From: Microbulbifer harenosus
GTDB taxonomy: Bacteria; Pseudomonadota; Gammaproteobacteria; Pseudomonadales; Cellvibrionaceae
DNA: 64,000 bases
Assembly (NCBI RefSeq): GCF_005771435.1
Contig: NZ_VANI01000004.1
Coordinates: 477,258 to 541,257, forward strand
Direction of reading: 5' to 3'
This document shows positions 55,181-63,910 of this stretch, one piece after another. The notes under the pieces were generated by a model. It made no database searches, had not been told where the DNA came from, and saw only the letters and a list, made by a program, of their open reading frames with translations. Both the position numbers and the translations under genes were made by a program. Each line of letters opens with the position of its first letter. Position 1 is the first letter of the stretch.

Positions 55181-57694
55181 CTACTCTTTGTAGCGCAGCA
55201 TCAGTACATGGTTATTCTCTTGGTTGATAGCGAAGTACACCAAGTGATCACCAGCGACCATCAGGTAATCGTTGTAACCGGCTTTGGGGATGGACATCTG
55301 GCCCAGCGGCTCACCGGCGGGAGAGTAGCGTACCAGGCGGCCTGCTTCCCGATCCAGATGGTAGAGGTGCTCACCAAACCAGGTAGTCGTCGCGGGAGAG
55401 AGACCCGGAACTTCCGCCACCATATTCTGGAAGCGATCAATGATGCCCTCGCTGGTCAGGGCCAGCTGGCCATCGGTAGACACTGCGGGCCAAGTGCCTG
55501 TGTCATCAAGTGTGCGTCTGCAGGGATCAGCCTGCGGATCTCCGCTGTCGTTGGCAACAAAAGTGCCGCTTTCCGTGTCGAAGTAGAAGCCGCTGGTGCA
55601 GAATGGGCCAAGATCGTGCGACCGGAAATTGATGTCATCACTTGCCGCATAGTCGCTTGGCATTTCACTGACGTAGTGATCAAGCACTTCTCCATCTCGC
55701 CCGACGGCGACATAGTTACGCTTTGTTCTGAAGACCGAGCCTAAGATCAGGGCAGACCCGGTATGATCAAAAACTCGGCTTTGCATCCCCAGTTCCAGGG
55801 CAGCAAAGCCTTCCTCGTCGAGAAAGAGTGTTTCCGCAAGTCCGTCGGTCAGGTCGATTCGCATCATAAATCGGGTTTGAAACGATGAGCCTAAAAGCAC
55901 ATAGATCGCATCCTGTAAGGGCGTGTTGATGAGCGTATTCTTGTCGGAATAATATACTTCACCAAGGGCACCAGGATTCATATCTACCGGCTCAAGAAAG
56001 TGCCCGCTCTTGGAGTCCCAGCGATACATATCCTGCACATCGGAGTGCCAGAAGTAGACGATGCCATCGCTACCCATAAAGGCGCTGCGTCGATCGTAAC
56101 CGCTGCCCAGCACTACTCGCTGCAGGCACACTTCCCCATTCGTATCGCTTTCGATACTGCAAAGAAAATCCAGGGGCTGAACGTCATCGGTATCCACGAC
56201 ACCATCCCCGTCGTCGTCCTCATCGGCGTTGTCGTCAATGCCATCGCCATCCGTATCCCGCCATTTAGAAGGATCCATTGGCCAAGGGTCATCGTCGTTG
56301 CTGACGTTGTCACCATCCTTATCCGAATCGAACAGATCCGGATTTCCGTCCCCATCCGTGTCCAGGTATACGGGCATTTCCACCAGCAGTGTTTCCTCGG
56401 AAACTTCACCGTGACGATTGCGCGCCGTCATCTCAAAGGTATACACCAGCAACGGACTTTGGATCTCCGAGGAAAGAACAAAATGGCCCGCGTGATCCTG
56501 TTCCAGCTGAAAGTCGACAGACTCCCGAACCTCGATCTCCTCCCGGGGATCGGATAATTTATCTCCCAGTACTTCCTCCGCTTTTGTCAGTGCCGCGGAA
56601 TAATTCAGCAGGTTTCCACCGGGGTCGCGGAAGAAGGGCGCTGCATCAAAACCGGCACGAGTAGCTCCCAGGTTCTCCACATCCTCCGCCCTATTCGGGC
56701 TGGAGCCTCGCAACAGCGGTGTTGCGAGACCGCCCCTGGCAAATGGCTCCTCCAGGTACTCATCCAGCGTGGCAAACAGGGTGTTATCCCGATAGCCATC
56801 CCCATCGCCATCAAAGCCCAGCTGCATATACATGTTGTTGGGATACCAGCCCCCCACGAGCATACTGGCAGCGGCTTCGGTAGCACCGCTAAAGCGCAGC
56901 GCCAGCGGCTCCGTACCGGAGTGCAGAATCTCTACCTTCCCGTCGGAAAACTCAAGGGTACCGGAAACTCTTTCAATCACATTATGGAAGTAGACCCCGT
57001 ACTGGTTCCGGTACAGGTCGAACAACAGGTTCTCCGCGCGGATATGGAAGCCGCTGTCGTCACGAATGGAGAGGTCCAGCAGCACATCTCCCGGGCGTCC
57101 GTCGATACGCGAGTTGAAGAGTTCGGTAACTCCGTCTATAGCCAGGGTTCCGCTATCCGCGACTATGCGATAACCGTCGTATTCGTGCCGCATATAGCGC
57201 TCACCAGCTTCATCCCACAGAAAGCTCTGGCGCTCCGCTCCGGACAGGGTTACCGGCCCCTCGATCCCCGGGAGGCTCTCCACACAGTCAGAGTAAAATG
57301 CGGATAAGACGGTATTTCCTTCGGAGTAACGCATTTCCAGGGAGCCACCATAACGGCAGTCGAAAACACCATTCTGGACATCAAGGGAATTAAAACCCCA
57401 GGTATATTCGTCGAAGTAGGTGTAGTAGAGCTCTTGCGCAAGCGCGTAGAACTCATAGAAGCTTCCGGAGAGCAGCGGTGTGTTTTCCAGAGTGATTTCT
57501 GCCGGGGCGCTGTCGATGGCGACCCGATCGCGCAGCTGCTGTGGAGTGGCTGTAAACTGGGAGGGCTCCGGCGGCTCATCTCCACCGCTGCTCTGCCCGG
57601 GACCGCTGGAACTCGACCCCCCGCCGCCGCAACCGGTAAGCAACAACAGCAGGGTCCACAAAAACCCCTTTCCTGAAAATCCGTTTTCGCGCAT
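55181..57694 (-). CDS. Lipoprotein with thrombospondin type 3 calcium repeats
   Basis: The 837-aa protein has a lipoprotein signal with lipobox LTGC (Cys22) followed by Gly/Ser (GGGGSSSSGPGQSSGG), so it is probably surface-exposed. Residues ~85-350 are beta-rich with paired cysteines. Residues 444-510 hold tandem DxDxDGxxD calcium-binding repeats (DTDGDGNPDLFDSDKDGDN; DTDGDGIDDNADEDDDGDG). A C-terminal region of about 300 residues has propeller-like repeats (IVYFWHSDVQDMYRWD; LYHLDREAGRLVRYSP). It could be an adhesin or polysaccharide-binding protein; the function is unknown. Confidence 0.75.
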   Translation of the reverse strand: MRENGFSGKGFLWTLLLLLTGCGGGGSSSSGPGQSSGGDEPPEPSQFTATPQQLRDRVAIDSAPAEITLENTPLLSGSFYEFYALAQELYYTYFDEYTWGFNSLDVQNGVFDCRYGGSLEMRYSEGNTVLSAFYSDCVESLPGIEGPVTLSGAERQSFLWDEAGERYMRHEYDGYRIVADSGTLAIDGVTELFNSRIDGRPGDVLLDLSIRDDSGFHIRAENLLFDLYRNQYGVYFHNVIERVSGTLEFSDGKVEILHSGTEPLALRFSGATEAAASMLVGGWYPNNMYMQLGFDGDGDGYRDNTLFATLDEYLEEPFARGGLATPLLRGSSPNRAEDVENLGATRAGFDAAPFFRDPGGNLLNYSAALTKAEEVLGDKLSDPREEIEVRESVDFQLEQDHAGHFVLSSEIQSPLLVYTFEMTARNRHGEVSEETLLVEMPVYLDTDGDGNPDLFDSDKDGDNVSNDDDPWPMDPSKWRDTDGDGIDDNADEDDDGDGVVDTDDVQPLDFLCSIESDTNGEVCLQRVVLGSGYDRRSAFMGSDGIVYFWHSDVQDMYRWDSKSGHFLEPVDMNPGALGEVYYSDKNTLINTPLQDAIYVLLGSSFQTRFMMRIDLTDGLAETLFLDEEGFAALELGMQSRVFDHTGSALILGSVFRTKRNYVAVGRDGEVLDHYVSEMPSDYAASDDINFRSHDLGPFCTSGFYFDTESGTFVANDSGDPQADPCRRTLDDTGTWPAVSTDGQLALTSEGIIDRFQNMVAEVPGLSPATTTWFGEHLYHLDREAGRLVRYSPAGEPLGQMSIPKAGYNDYLMVAGDHLVYFAINQENNHVLMLRYKE

Positions 57695-57910
57695 TTATTT
57701 TCCAACATTGATTGGTTGACTATTTGATTGGCAGAAAACCATAAATGGCGCACGAGAACCAGCTCATACAGCGCTAGTTTGATGAAATGGACGCCACTAC
57801 TGGCAAATGCGATGTGATCACAGCGAGCAATGAATAATGAGTGCGCGAATTGGGGCAGAATACTGATTTGAACTCGTTTGATTTTTGATCCGGCCCGATT
57901 TATTTCGACC

Positions 57911-58807
57911 TCAGTTCTGCCCGCCTTGTGCGCAAAAATGTGTAAGAAAGGCCTGGACTTTAGGCGAATCCGCCAGCCTGCCATGATAAACAGCGTGAAT
58001 GGATTGTCTTCCCCAGTCTACATGCCTTGCTATAGCCACCAGTTCACCTCGTTTTAACTCCTCTTTGACCTGATATTCAAAAAGCCTGGCCACGCCCAGG
58101 CCCGTCAAGCACAAGGTCTTCAAGGTCGCGTAACTATTCGCGCTGTAAGTGGTACGAGTGGCAAGTTCATGGTGAATGTTATCACGAACATAATCCCATT
58201 GATCGTACAACTCTCTGTGCCGAAAATTCAGGCAGGCATGATGGGTGATTTCCTCCGGCTCCTGCAGAGTGCCCGCTCTTTCCAAGTAAGTTGGCGACGC
58301 TACTACTACCCTGGCTACTTCAAATAGTTTTCGGGACGTTAACGTCGAATCTTCCAAGGCCTGGCTACTGCGAATGGCAATATCGATATTTTGAGAGGGC
58401 AATCGCAGCATCGTATTGCTGAACAGCAGGTTTACCGCTATCTGCGGAAATTGCCGGGCAAAATCCGCCAGGGATGGGGCAATCAAGTATTCTCCAATAG
58501 TTGAGCTGGCAGTAATGGTTAGAGTTCCGGCCGGCGCTTGATCAAAGGCGCCGACATTTTCTACTAACGCCTCCAGCGCCAGAAGCTGTTTGAGGCCTTC
58601 CGCATAGACGTATCGCCCAACCTCCGTGATCTCAATTGCCCTCGTCGTGCGGTTAAAGAGCCGCTTACCAAGCAGTGTTTCCAGCCTGGCTAGCGACTTG
58701 CTGATCGCCGGAGGCTGTACGTCCAGGCGATCGGCCGCCGCTGACAGACTTCCAGCTTCAGCCACGGCACAAAACACACGCAATAGAGCTATTAGATCCT
58801 TGTCCAT
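57911..58807 (-). CDS. LysR-family transcriptional regulator
   Basis: The 298-aa protein has an N-terminal winged helix (DLIALLRVFCAVAEAGSLSAAADRLDVQPPAISKSLARLE) and a LysR effector domain (GTLTITASSTIGEYLIAPSLADF; GVARLFEYQVKEELKRGELV) of the CrgA/DsdC-like group. The ATG at 58807 has AAGGA 4 bases upstream; an in-frame ATG 24 bases earlier is less likely. It is divergent from the NHL-repeat protein gene, its probable target. The effector is unknown. Confidence 0.85.
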   Translation of the reverse strand: MDKDLIALLRVFCAVAEAGSLSAAADRLDVQPPAISKSLARLETLLGKRLFNRTTRAIEITEVGRYVYAEGLKQLLALEALVENVGAFDQAPAGTLTITASSTIGEYLIAPSLADFARQFPQIAVNLLFSNTMLRLPSQNIDIAIRSSQALEDSTLTSRKLFEVARVVVASPTYLERAGTLQEPEEITHHACLNFRHRELYDQWDYVRDNIHHELATRTTYSANSYATLKTLCLTGLGVARLFEYQVKEELKRGELVAIARHVDWGRQSIHAVYHGRLADSPKVQAFLTHFCAQGGQN

Positions 58808-58832
58808 TAATTCCTTATTGGAAAATATCAAC

Positions 58833-58856
58833 TTCCGTAATACGCCTTAATCGGAA
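58833..58856. promoter_or_regulatory. Dyad between divergent LysR and NHL genes
   Basis: TTCCG and CGGAA are arranged as an inverted repeat with a 14-base spacer; a second TTCC-N5-GGAA occurs at 58811-58823. Position and symmetry suit a LysR binding site overlapping both promoters. Confidence 0.4.
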
Positions 58857-58902
58857 ATTATATGAGGCTCATACTGGCTCCACAACTATTGGAGACTGTC
58901 TG

Positions 58903-59856
58903 ATGATACTAAAGCTTAGGAAAAGAAATCCCGTCAATAAGGCGTTGCAGGTAGCCTACCTTGCTGCGGCTGTTATCTGCTCTGCTTTTTGTGCCCCGAG
59001 CCTTGCCGGTGTTGTGGATACCAGCCGCACCGAGTTGCTTGATTTGAAATTGCCGGAAAACTGGTATCTCGGTGAAGTCGCGGGGCTGGAGTTTATGCCA
59101 TCCGGCGATCTTGTAGTTTTCAATCGGGGCCTGCATCCGCTGATGCTCTTCAACCGGAAGGGCCATTTCAAGCGCGAACTGGGCATCGGATTGTTCAAAA
59201 TGCCGCACGGACTATCTGTCGATAAGGAAGGCTATATCTGGACCACTGATCAGGAGACCCACCAGGTGCTCAAAATGGATATAGAGGGTAAGATCCATCT
59301 GATCTTGGGGCGTCGCGACTCTCCGGGGACCGGCTGGTTTGATAACGGTTACCAACTTAACTTGTTAAATGCTCCCAGTGATGTAGCTCTGGATAGCAAT
59401 GGCAATATCTATGTGGCTGACGGCGGAAACTTTCGGATTGTTAAGTTCGACACGGATGGCAATCTACTGAGTACCTGGGGGCACAAAGGGGACAAAGCAG
59501 GCTTATTCAATTTCCCCCATTCTGTGTACATTGACGAGCGGGACCAGATCTACATAACTGACCGGCAGAACGCCCGCATCCAGATTTTTGATACCGACGG
59601 TCATTTCATCAATCAGTGGCGGGATATCGGTTACCCATATGAGTTGGAACGCTATGATGAAAACACACTGATCCTGACCGATGCCAGAAGTGGTGAAATC
59701 AACAAAGTGAGCATGGAAGGCGTTGTGATTGAGCGTTTTGGAAAGTGGGGCAAACGTGAGTCGGAATTCGGCTTTCCACACGGTCTGGCTGTCGACAATC
59801 AAGGTGTGGTCTATGTCGGCGAATTGCTGAACTGGCGCACCCAGACTTTTAGGTAA
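58903..59856 (+). CDS. Exported NHL-repeat beta-propeller protein
   Basis: The 317-aa protein has a signal segment (KALQVAYLAAAVICSAFCAPSLAG) and at least five NHL repeats (KMPHGLSVDKEGYIWTTDQETHQVLKMD; NAPSDVALDSNGNIYVADGGNFRIVKFD; FPHSVYIDERDQIYITDRQNARIQIFD; FPHGLAVDNQGVVYVGELLNWRTQTF). The pattern is that of peptidyl-alpha-hydroxyglycine lyase-like and related propellers. It could bind or hydrolyse a small molecule in the periplasm. It is divergent from a LysR regulator gene. Confidence 0.8.
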   Translation: MILKLRKRNPVNKALQVAYLAAAVICSAFCAPSLAGVVDTSRTELLDLKLPENWYLGEVAGLEFMPSGDLVVFNRGLHPLMLFNRKGHFKRELGIGLFKMPHGLSVDKEGYIWTTDQETHQVLKMDIEGKIHLILGRRDSPGTGWFDNGYQLNLLNAPSDVALDSNGNIYVADGGNFRIVKFDTDGNLLSTWGHKGDKAGLFNFPHSVYIDERDQIYITDRQNARIQIFDTDGHFINQWRDIGYPYELERYDENTLILTDARSGEINKVSMEGVVIERFGKWGKRESEFGFPHGLAVDNQGVVYVGELLNWRTQTFR

Positions 59857-60191
59857 TCCACCCCGGCTCCCGCGCAAACATCAGCACACCGTTCTAGACC
59901 AAGCAAGGATAACGAGGGCGATAAAGATCGCCAGTACGGCGAAATAGGTCTAAGCGGGTATGGTTTCAGGATCGGCGACCAGTAAGAAGCACCATAAGCA
60001 CAAGGGCGTGCCCATGTCTATTGCGCGGAGTTCCGATTACCCTACCAACCAGGTCTGGAGTGCCGACGCGACGTATATTTGTCTGGTTCGAGGCTTTGCT
60101 CACGGGATACATTCAAATAGTGTATCCCGGTACCTGATTCCATTTTAGAAATGATTTGCCGCTTTGCGCTTCAATACACCCGGTCCTGTGT
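59857..60191. other. Intergenic region with transposase remnant
   Basis: About 335 bases with no intact gene between the NHL gene and the PH gene. A remnant of an IS3-type transposase lies inside (separate entry). Confidence 0.55.
59985..60103 (+). pseudogene. IS3-family transposase remnant
   Basis: The short frame encodes KKHHKHKGVPMSIARSSDY followed by PTNQVWSADATYICLVRGFA. The latter matches the start of the catalytic domain of IS3-family OrfB (consensus P-N-Q-V-W-x-x-D-I-T-Y-I), including the first catalytic aspartate. Sequence before and after is not transposase-like, and no terminal repeats were found. It is a decayed trace of a mobile element. Confidence 0.65.
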
Positions 60192-60560
60192 TCACAGCGC
60201 ATAGCGCGCAATATAGTGCGAAATATCCACGAGCCGTGACTTGCCACTGAACTCGAAACGCACCTTGCCAACTTCAGAGAAATACATCTCCAGCTCGCTG
60301 TCGATATCGAATGTGCCGGAGGTTTCTACTGACCAAGCCACGATATTTTTGTAGGGCAGGGAAGTAAAATCTTTCTTGCTACCGGTAAGGCCTTGCACAT
60401 TCAACGCGATGATACGCTTGCTCGTGAATACCACGCCGTCGCGCATGGATTTGAACGAGTCCAGCACTTCTTCACCATCCAGAAGCAGTGGTGCCACCTT
60501 CTCGGCGAAGTCCGAATTCTGTTTGAGCTTGAATACGCTCTTATTACTGAAATCGATCAT
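60192..60560 (-). CDS. Bacterial PH-domain protein
   Basis: The 122-aa protein resembles the stand-alone bacterial PH domain: FAEKVAPLLLDGEEVLDSFKSMRDGVVFTSKRIIALNVQGLTGSKKDFTSLPYKNIVAWSVETSGTFDID, followed by an EMYFSEVGKVRFEF strand pair. Such proteins are about 120-130 residues and of unknown role. Its ATG overlaps a TGA that closes a frame ending K-T-P-G-A-S-K-K, close to the end of RhlE in this window (K-T-P-W-G-A-I-K-K). It is directly downstream of the C58 protease gene. Confidence 0.82.
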   Translation of the reverse strand: MIDFSNKSVFKLKQNSDFAEKVAPLLLDGEEVLDSFKSMRDGVVFTSKRIIALNVQGLTGSKKDFTSLPYKNIVAWSVETSGTFDIDSELEMYFSEVGKVRFEFSGKSRLVDISHYIARYAL

Positions 60561-60590
60561 TTCTTGGAGGCTCCCGGGGTCTTGCGCAGT
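60557..60590 (-). pseudogene. Possible 3' remnant of a helicase gene upstream of the PH gene
   Basis: This frame encodes L-R-K-T-P-G-A-S-K-K and a TGA that overlaps the PH gene ATG, the same arrangement as at the end of rhlE and the 13-codon stub there. The frame is in phase with the C58 gene, beginning right after its stop codon. The conserved part is short, so chance cannot be fully excluded. Confidence 0.4.
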
Positions 60591-60616
60591 CGTTGAACAA
60601 CATACGGCAAGTCAGG

Positions 60617-61381
60617 CTACCCTTTGACGTAGGTAAATCCGTTGCCGTTATTTTCATTGATGGTAACTTCATAGCCTATATTTTTATAGCAGTTTATCCA
60701 TGCATCAAAAAAACTATAAGGATCGGCTACATGGTAAACGCCACAGTTTGAATCGAAAAAGTAAAGTTTATCGCCGCGGCTTCGGTAGGCTCCCACCGCA
60801 TGGCCACCTCCCTGCTTGCCTTCGATAGTAGAGCGCAAGGTAAAACTAACATAAACACCCCGACCCATCTTAAGATATTCTCGCTCGCAAGCATTTAATA
60901 TGGAAGGCAATACCTCGATTTCACGCAAAAATCCGCGTTCTACATAACCGCTCATTGTTGTCCGTTGGAAGGGCGTCATTTTAGTTACAAGGACATCGTT
61001 ACCATCTGGGTAAGAAAGAGGCTTGAGTCCGTATAGTTTAATAGGGGAGTTTTTCTGAAAATTAGATACGTACTCAATCTGGTATGTTGCCGCCGCAGCC
61101 ACAGTATCAAGGTTTTTACCCGTGTGGATATTACCGCCGGCGGAGTTTCCCCTGAAAGAGTTCCCGCTGGTTTGTTTCTCTTTAAGCCAGGCGCAGGTTA
61201 AGGATGCGCAAACACCACCCTTGATTAAATTGAACTGATCACTCGGCAACACGACATGGTTGATGGCTCCACCATTTACTTCTCCATGGGGATCCAACGC
61301 GAAAATAGATTTTTCCTGTTGAAACTTATAAACCTTCTGTGAAAACTCGCGCAGGGATTGAAAATTGTTATTACCGGCCAT
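60617..61381 (-). CDS. YopT-type cysteine protease (peptidase family C58)
   Basis: The 254-aa protein has the C58 catalytic triad in order: Cys58 in KGGVCASLTCAWL, His194 in GGGHAVGAYR and Asp210 in LYFFDSNCGVYHV, with the family's spacing. C58 enzymes (YopT, AvrPphB, HopN1) are mostly toxins injected into eukaryotic cells or toxin domains of larger proteins. There is no signal peptide and no secretion machinery nearby. The ATG at 61381 has AAGGAAG 5 bases upstream; the frame stays open to a GTG 18 bases earlier. It precedes the PH-domain gene. Confidence 0.82.
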   Translation of the reverse strand: MAGNNNFQSLREFSQKVYKFQQEKSIFALDPHGEVNGGAINHVVLPSDQFNLIKGGVCASLTCAWLKEKQTSGNSFRGNSAGGNIHTGKNLDTVAAAATYQIEYVSNFQKNSPIKLYGLKPLSYPDGNDVLVTKMTPFQRTTMSGYVERGFLREIEVLPSILNACEREYLKMGRGVYVSFTLRSTIEGKQGGGHAVGAYRSRGDKLYFFDSNCGVYHVADPYSFFDAWINCYKNIGYEVTINENNGNGFTYVKG

Positions 61382-61627
61382 AGCGTCTTCCTTTGTCACA
61401 TTGGCGTTGATCTTAGGATTTCCCTACACATAAGATCCCGTTTTTCCGTCAAGCTTTGCGTGGGCTTTTTGTTATGTTTCTCGGTAAAGATTAGTCGCTG
61501 ATACAAAACCTTGGGGCGCGGATTGGCTTCTGAAGCATCCAGCTTCGCAACAAGCAATTTCTGTCGATGCGCCGCTTTCAGAAGCTATAAATTACGCCAA
61601 GTCGTTAAAATCGCGCGTCCCATAAAA

Positions 61628-62368
61628 TTACTGACCCTGTTTGAGCCATTCCAACATTGGAGCGAGACCATTTACGCTGATCAGGCTTTGCCCCTGTCCG
61701 ATCTGATCCACCTTGCGGACTTCGAGTTTACCTCCAATCGGTTTGAAATAATAACCATCGTAAGCGCAGAATGACCCGGTTTGGCTGTAAAGCAGGTTTT
61801 CACGCGCCGGTGCAACAAAGGTGATTCCTTCCCGGGTAAGGGCACAATTGGAGATGGGAAGTTCCTCCGCCCAAGTGCCGGGTTTACTGCCGCGTCCGTA
61901 ATAGTATGCCAGCCCGGCTAGAGGCGGTGGCTCATTGAAGCCGAATATGAACGATTGTTTCTCATGATCGAACAGGAGCTGTGATCCATCTGTTAGAAGA
62001 AGGGCGGAACTCTCGCCGTGATGCACGATGTGTGCAATGGAATTGCGACCGAGCAGGGGGAAGTGCTTTCGAAGCGAGGCTTCAAATTTATCCTGTGTGT
62101 AGAAGTTGGCCATGTCAGGCCCCATGGTTGCCAGCGACTCTAGAGGCTCTTTCCCGTCCAACTTCAAGCCCAACCGATCAACCGCATGCTTTACAATCGC
62201 CTCTCGCTCCGAGTCGATGGTATTTGGGTAGCAGAGCATATTGGCTTTGTCTGAGATTCCCTCGAAACAGAGATATTTTTCTTTCGCCCAGATGTCGGAT
62301 GATCCGAGAAATGCTAGCACTATCAGAATTGATTTCGCCGCAATGGCGGTTCCGTGATTTCGATTCAT
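61628..62368 (-). CDS. Exported protein of unknown function, 246 aa
   Basis: It has a signal peptide (MNRNHGTAIAAKSILIVLAFLGSSDIWAKE) and a soluble domain with cysteine pairs (YLCFEG...MLCYPN; SNCALT...GSFCAYDG), so it likely folds with disulphides in the periplasm. No motif was recognised. The gene lies upstream of the C58 gene on the same strand with a 246-base gap. Confidence 0.55.
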   Translation of the reverse strand: MNRNHGTAIAAKSILIVLAFLGSSDIWAKEKYLCFEGISDKANMLCYPNTIDSEREAIVKHAVDRLGLKLDGKEPLESLATMGPDMANFYTQDKFEASLRKHFPLLGRNSIAHIVHHGESSALLLTDGSQLLFDHEKQSFIFGFNEPPPLAGLAYYYGRGSKPGTWAEELPISNCALTREGITFVAPARENLLYSQTGSFCAYDGYYFKPIGGKLEVRKVDQIGQGQSLISVNGLAPMLEWLKQGQ

Positions 62369-62524
62369 TGTTTTCCAGAGTTTGCCAATATGCGAGTACG
62401 TGCAACCCTAATGCGGTCTTAAGGGAATCTCCACTTTCAAGTGTTGTGATAACCATGCTAAGTAATACTTAGTGGTCGGACAAGCAAAATCTAAACCTGT
62501 CTTAAGCTTTGTACAGGAGGCTAA

Positions 62525-62833
62525 ATGTCTGTTATTGGGAAGCGGCTAAAAGAAGCTCGATCACGCCTGGGGCTCTCTTAAGAGCGTCTCAGTATTATGG
62601 CCGGCATAGATGAAATGTCGGTCAGTGCGCGGATGAGCCAGTACGAGCGTGGCGTTCATACGCCCGGGTATCCACTGGCAGAGCGCTTCGCCGAGGTATT
62701 GGAAGTGCCGATTGAGTATCTCTATGCGAAAGACGACGCCACTGCGGAGTTGCTACTGTATTTCCACCGGCTGTCTGCAAAAGATAAAGCGCGAGTTGTA
62801 GAGATAGCGAAAAACATAGACCTTGAAAAATAA
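62525..62833 (+). pseudogene. XRE-family regulator with in-frame stop codon
   Basis: From ATG 62525 the frame encodes MSVIGKRLKEARSRLGLS and then TAA (62579-62581). After the stop it continues in frame: ERLSIMAGIDEMSVSARMSQYERGVHTPGYPLAERFAEVLEVPIEYLYAKDD. Standard proteins have S-Q-E at this point, so one base change (CAA to TAA) explains the break. An ATG at 62597 could restart translation and give a 78-aa protein missing the first DNA-binding helices. The AGGAGG ribosome-binding site before 62525 confirms the original start. Confidence 0.8.
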
Positions 62834-62972
62834 ACCCTCGATGTACATCTTTGTACCAGCGGCATGATCATGGTGTTGCTAGTTGTTGTTTTGATGTTGT
62901 GTGAAAATTTTCCCCCTAGTGCCATGTGGCGGCGTGGTGGACGCCGGCAACAAAATTTACTACAGATTCCAC

Positions 62973-63272
62973 TCAGGCAATTACCCATGCAATGAGTGAT
63001 AACATCAGCCCCGCTAGCAGGAAGATCAAGCCTTTGATCATTAGTGATTTCGGGTATGAGGCTTCCTTGTAAATCAGGGAGTATGGAAATCCCGTTATCG
63101 GGCCGAGAATAATCGCCGATAAGCCCCAACCCCAGCGGTTGTTACCCAATGCCGTAAGCGCAGCCATCAGACCACCGAACCAGAAGAGGGTAATACCGAT
63201 TACCAGGATGATGAATATCGGTATAGTCAGCCACTGGTTGGTTAGAAACACCTTTAGAATTTCTTCTTGCAT
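62973..63272 (-). CDS. Small membrane protein, 99 aa
   Basis: It has three transmembrane helices (WLTIPIFIILVIGITLFWFGGLMAAL; GWGLSAIILGPITGFPYSLIY; MIKGLIFLLAGLMLSLIAWVI) with short loops and no known motif. The start ATG is clear. It lies between the broken XRE regulator and the interrupted serine hydrolase. Confidence 0.6.
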   Translation of the reverse strand: MQEEILKVFLTNQWLTIPIFIILVIGITLFWFGGLMAALTALGNNRWGWGLSAIILGPITGFPYSLIYKEASYPKSLMIKGLIFLLAGLMLSLIAWVIA

Positions 63273-63338
63273 AATTTATCCGGGTCAATATTTTGTGGCG
63301 AGTGTAGCAGGGTTGGGGGCAATAGAGTGCAGGCCGCA

Positions 63339-63910
63339 CTACCAGACGCCCGAGCTCCGCAAGGCCTGCGTCAATTTCTCGGCAATCTCAAACCGTGGGG
63401 CCTCCGCCGCATTGGTCAGCAGTACGATACCGTTGCGTTCCTGTGGATAACTGATCAGCAGCGACTTGTATCCGCGCAAACTACCCAGGTGCTGGGCTAC
63501 GATTCTGTCGTCTTTCTTGTAGACCTGCCACGCCAGTGCAACCTGGATATCTCCCCATGGGGTGTCTGCACGTGGTTGCAGCATTTCCGCATAACTGGGC
63601 GCGGTCAGAATACTGTCGTCCTGATTCAGCGTGGCGCTGAGCCAAAGGCCCAGATCTTCGGCACTGGAGACCAATCCTTCACTGGGATAAAAGCCAGGAT
63701 CGAAGGGCCGCTGCTGCGTTTGTGTCAGCACCTTGCCCTGATAGGTTGGCTGTGCAGAGGGTGCTATACCCTGCTGACCATCATAGTAGCCGCTGTGTCG
63801 CATATGACTGGGCTCCAGTATGTGTTGTTCCACATACTGATCGAAGGGCATGCCGGACACCGCACTGACGACGGCTCCCAGCAGGTTAAATCCGGTATCG
63901 CTGTATTGTA
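63339..63910 (-). pseudogene. Serine hydrolase (beta-lactamase class C family), 5' end interrupted
   Basis: The visible C-terminal ~190 residues belong to the class C beta-lactamase/esterase family: the Y-S-x motif at QYSDTGFNLLGAVVSAVSGMPFDQYVEQHILEP, then GLVSSAEDLGLWLSA, and HLGSLRGYKSLLISYPQ, the position of the K-T-G-like element. The family N-terminal half with the S-x-x-K nucleophile is missing. Just before QYSD the homology ends at about 63908, where a GTAAGCGCC sequence starts that looks like an IS66-type terminal repeat. The gene is probably disrupted by that element; the open frame to 63956 runs into it. Confidence 0.65.
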
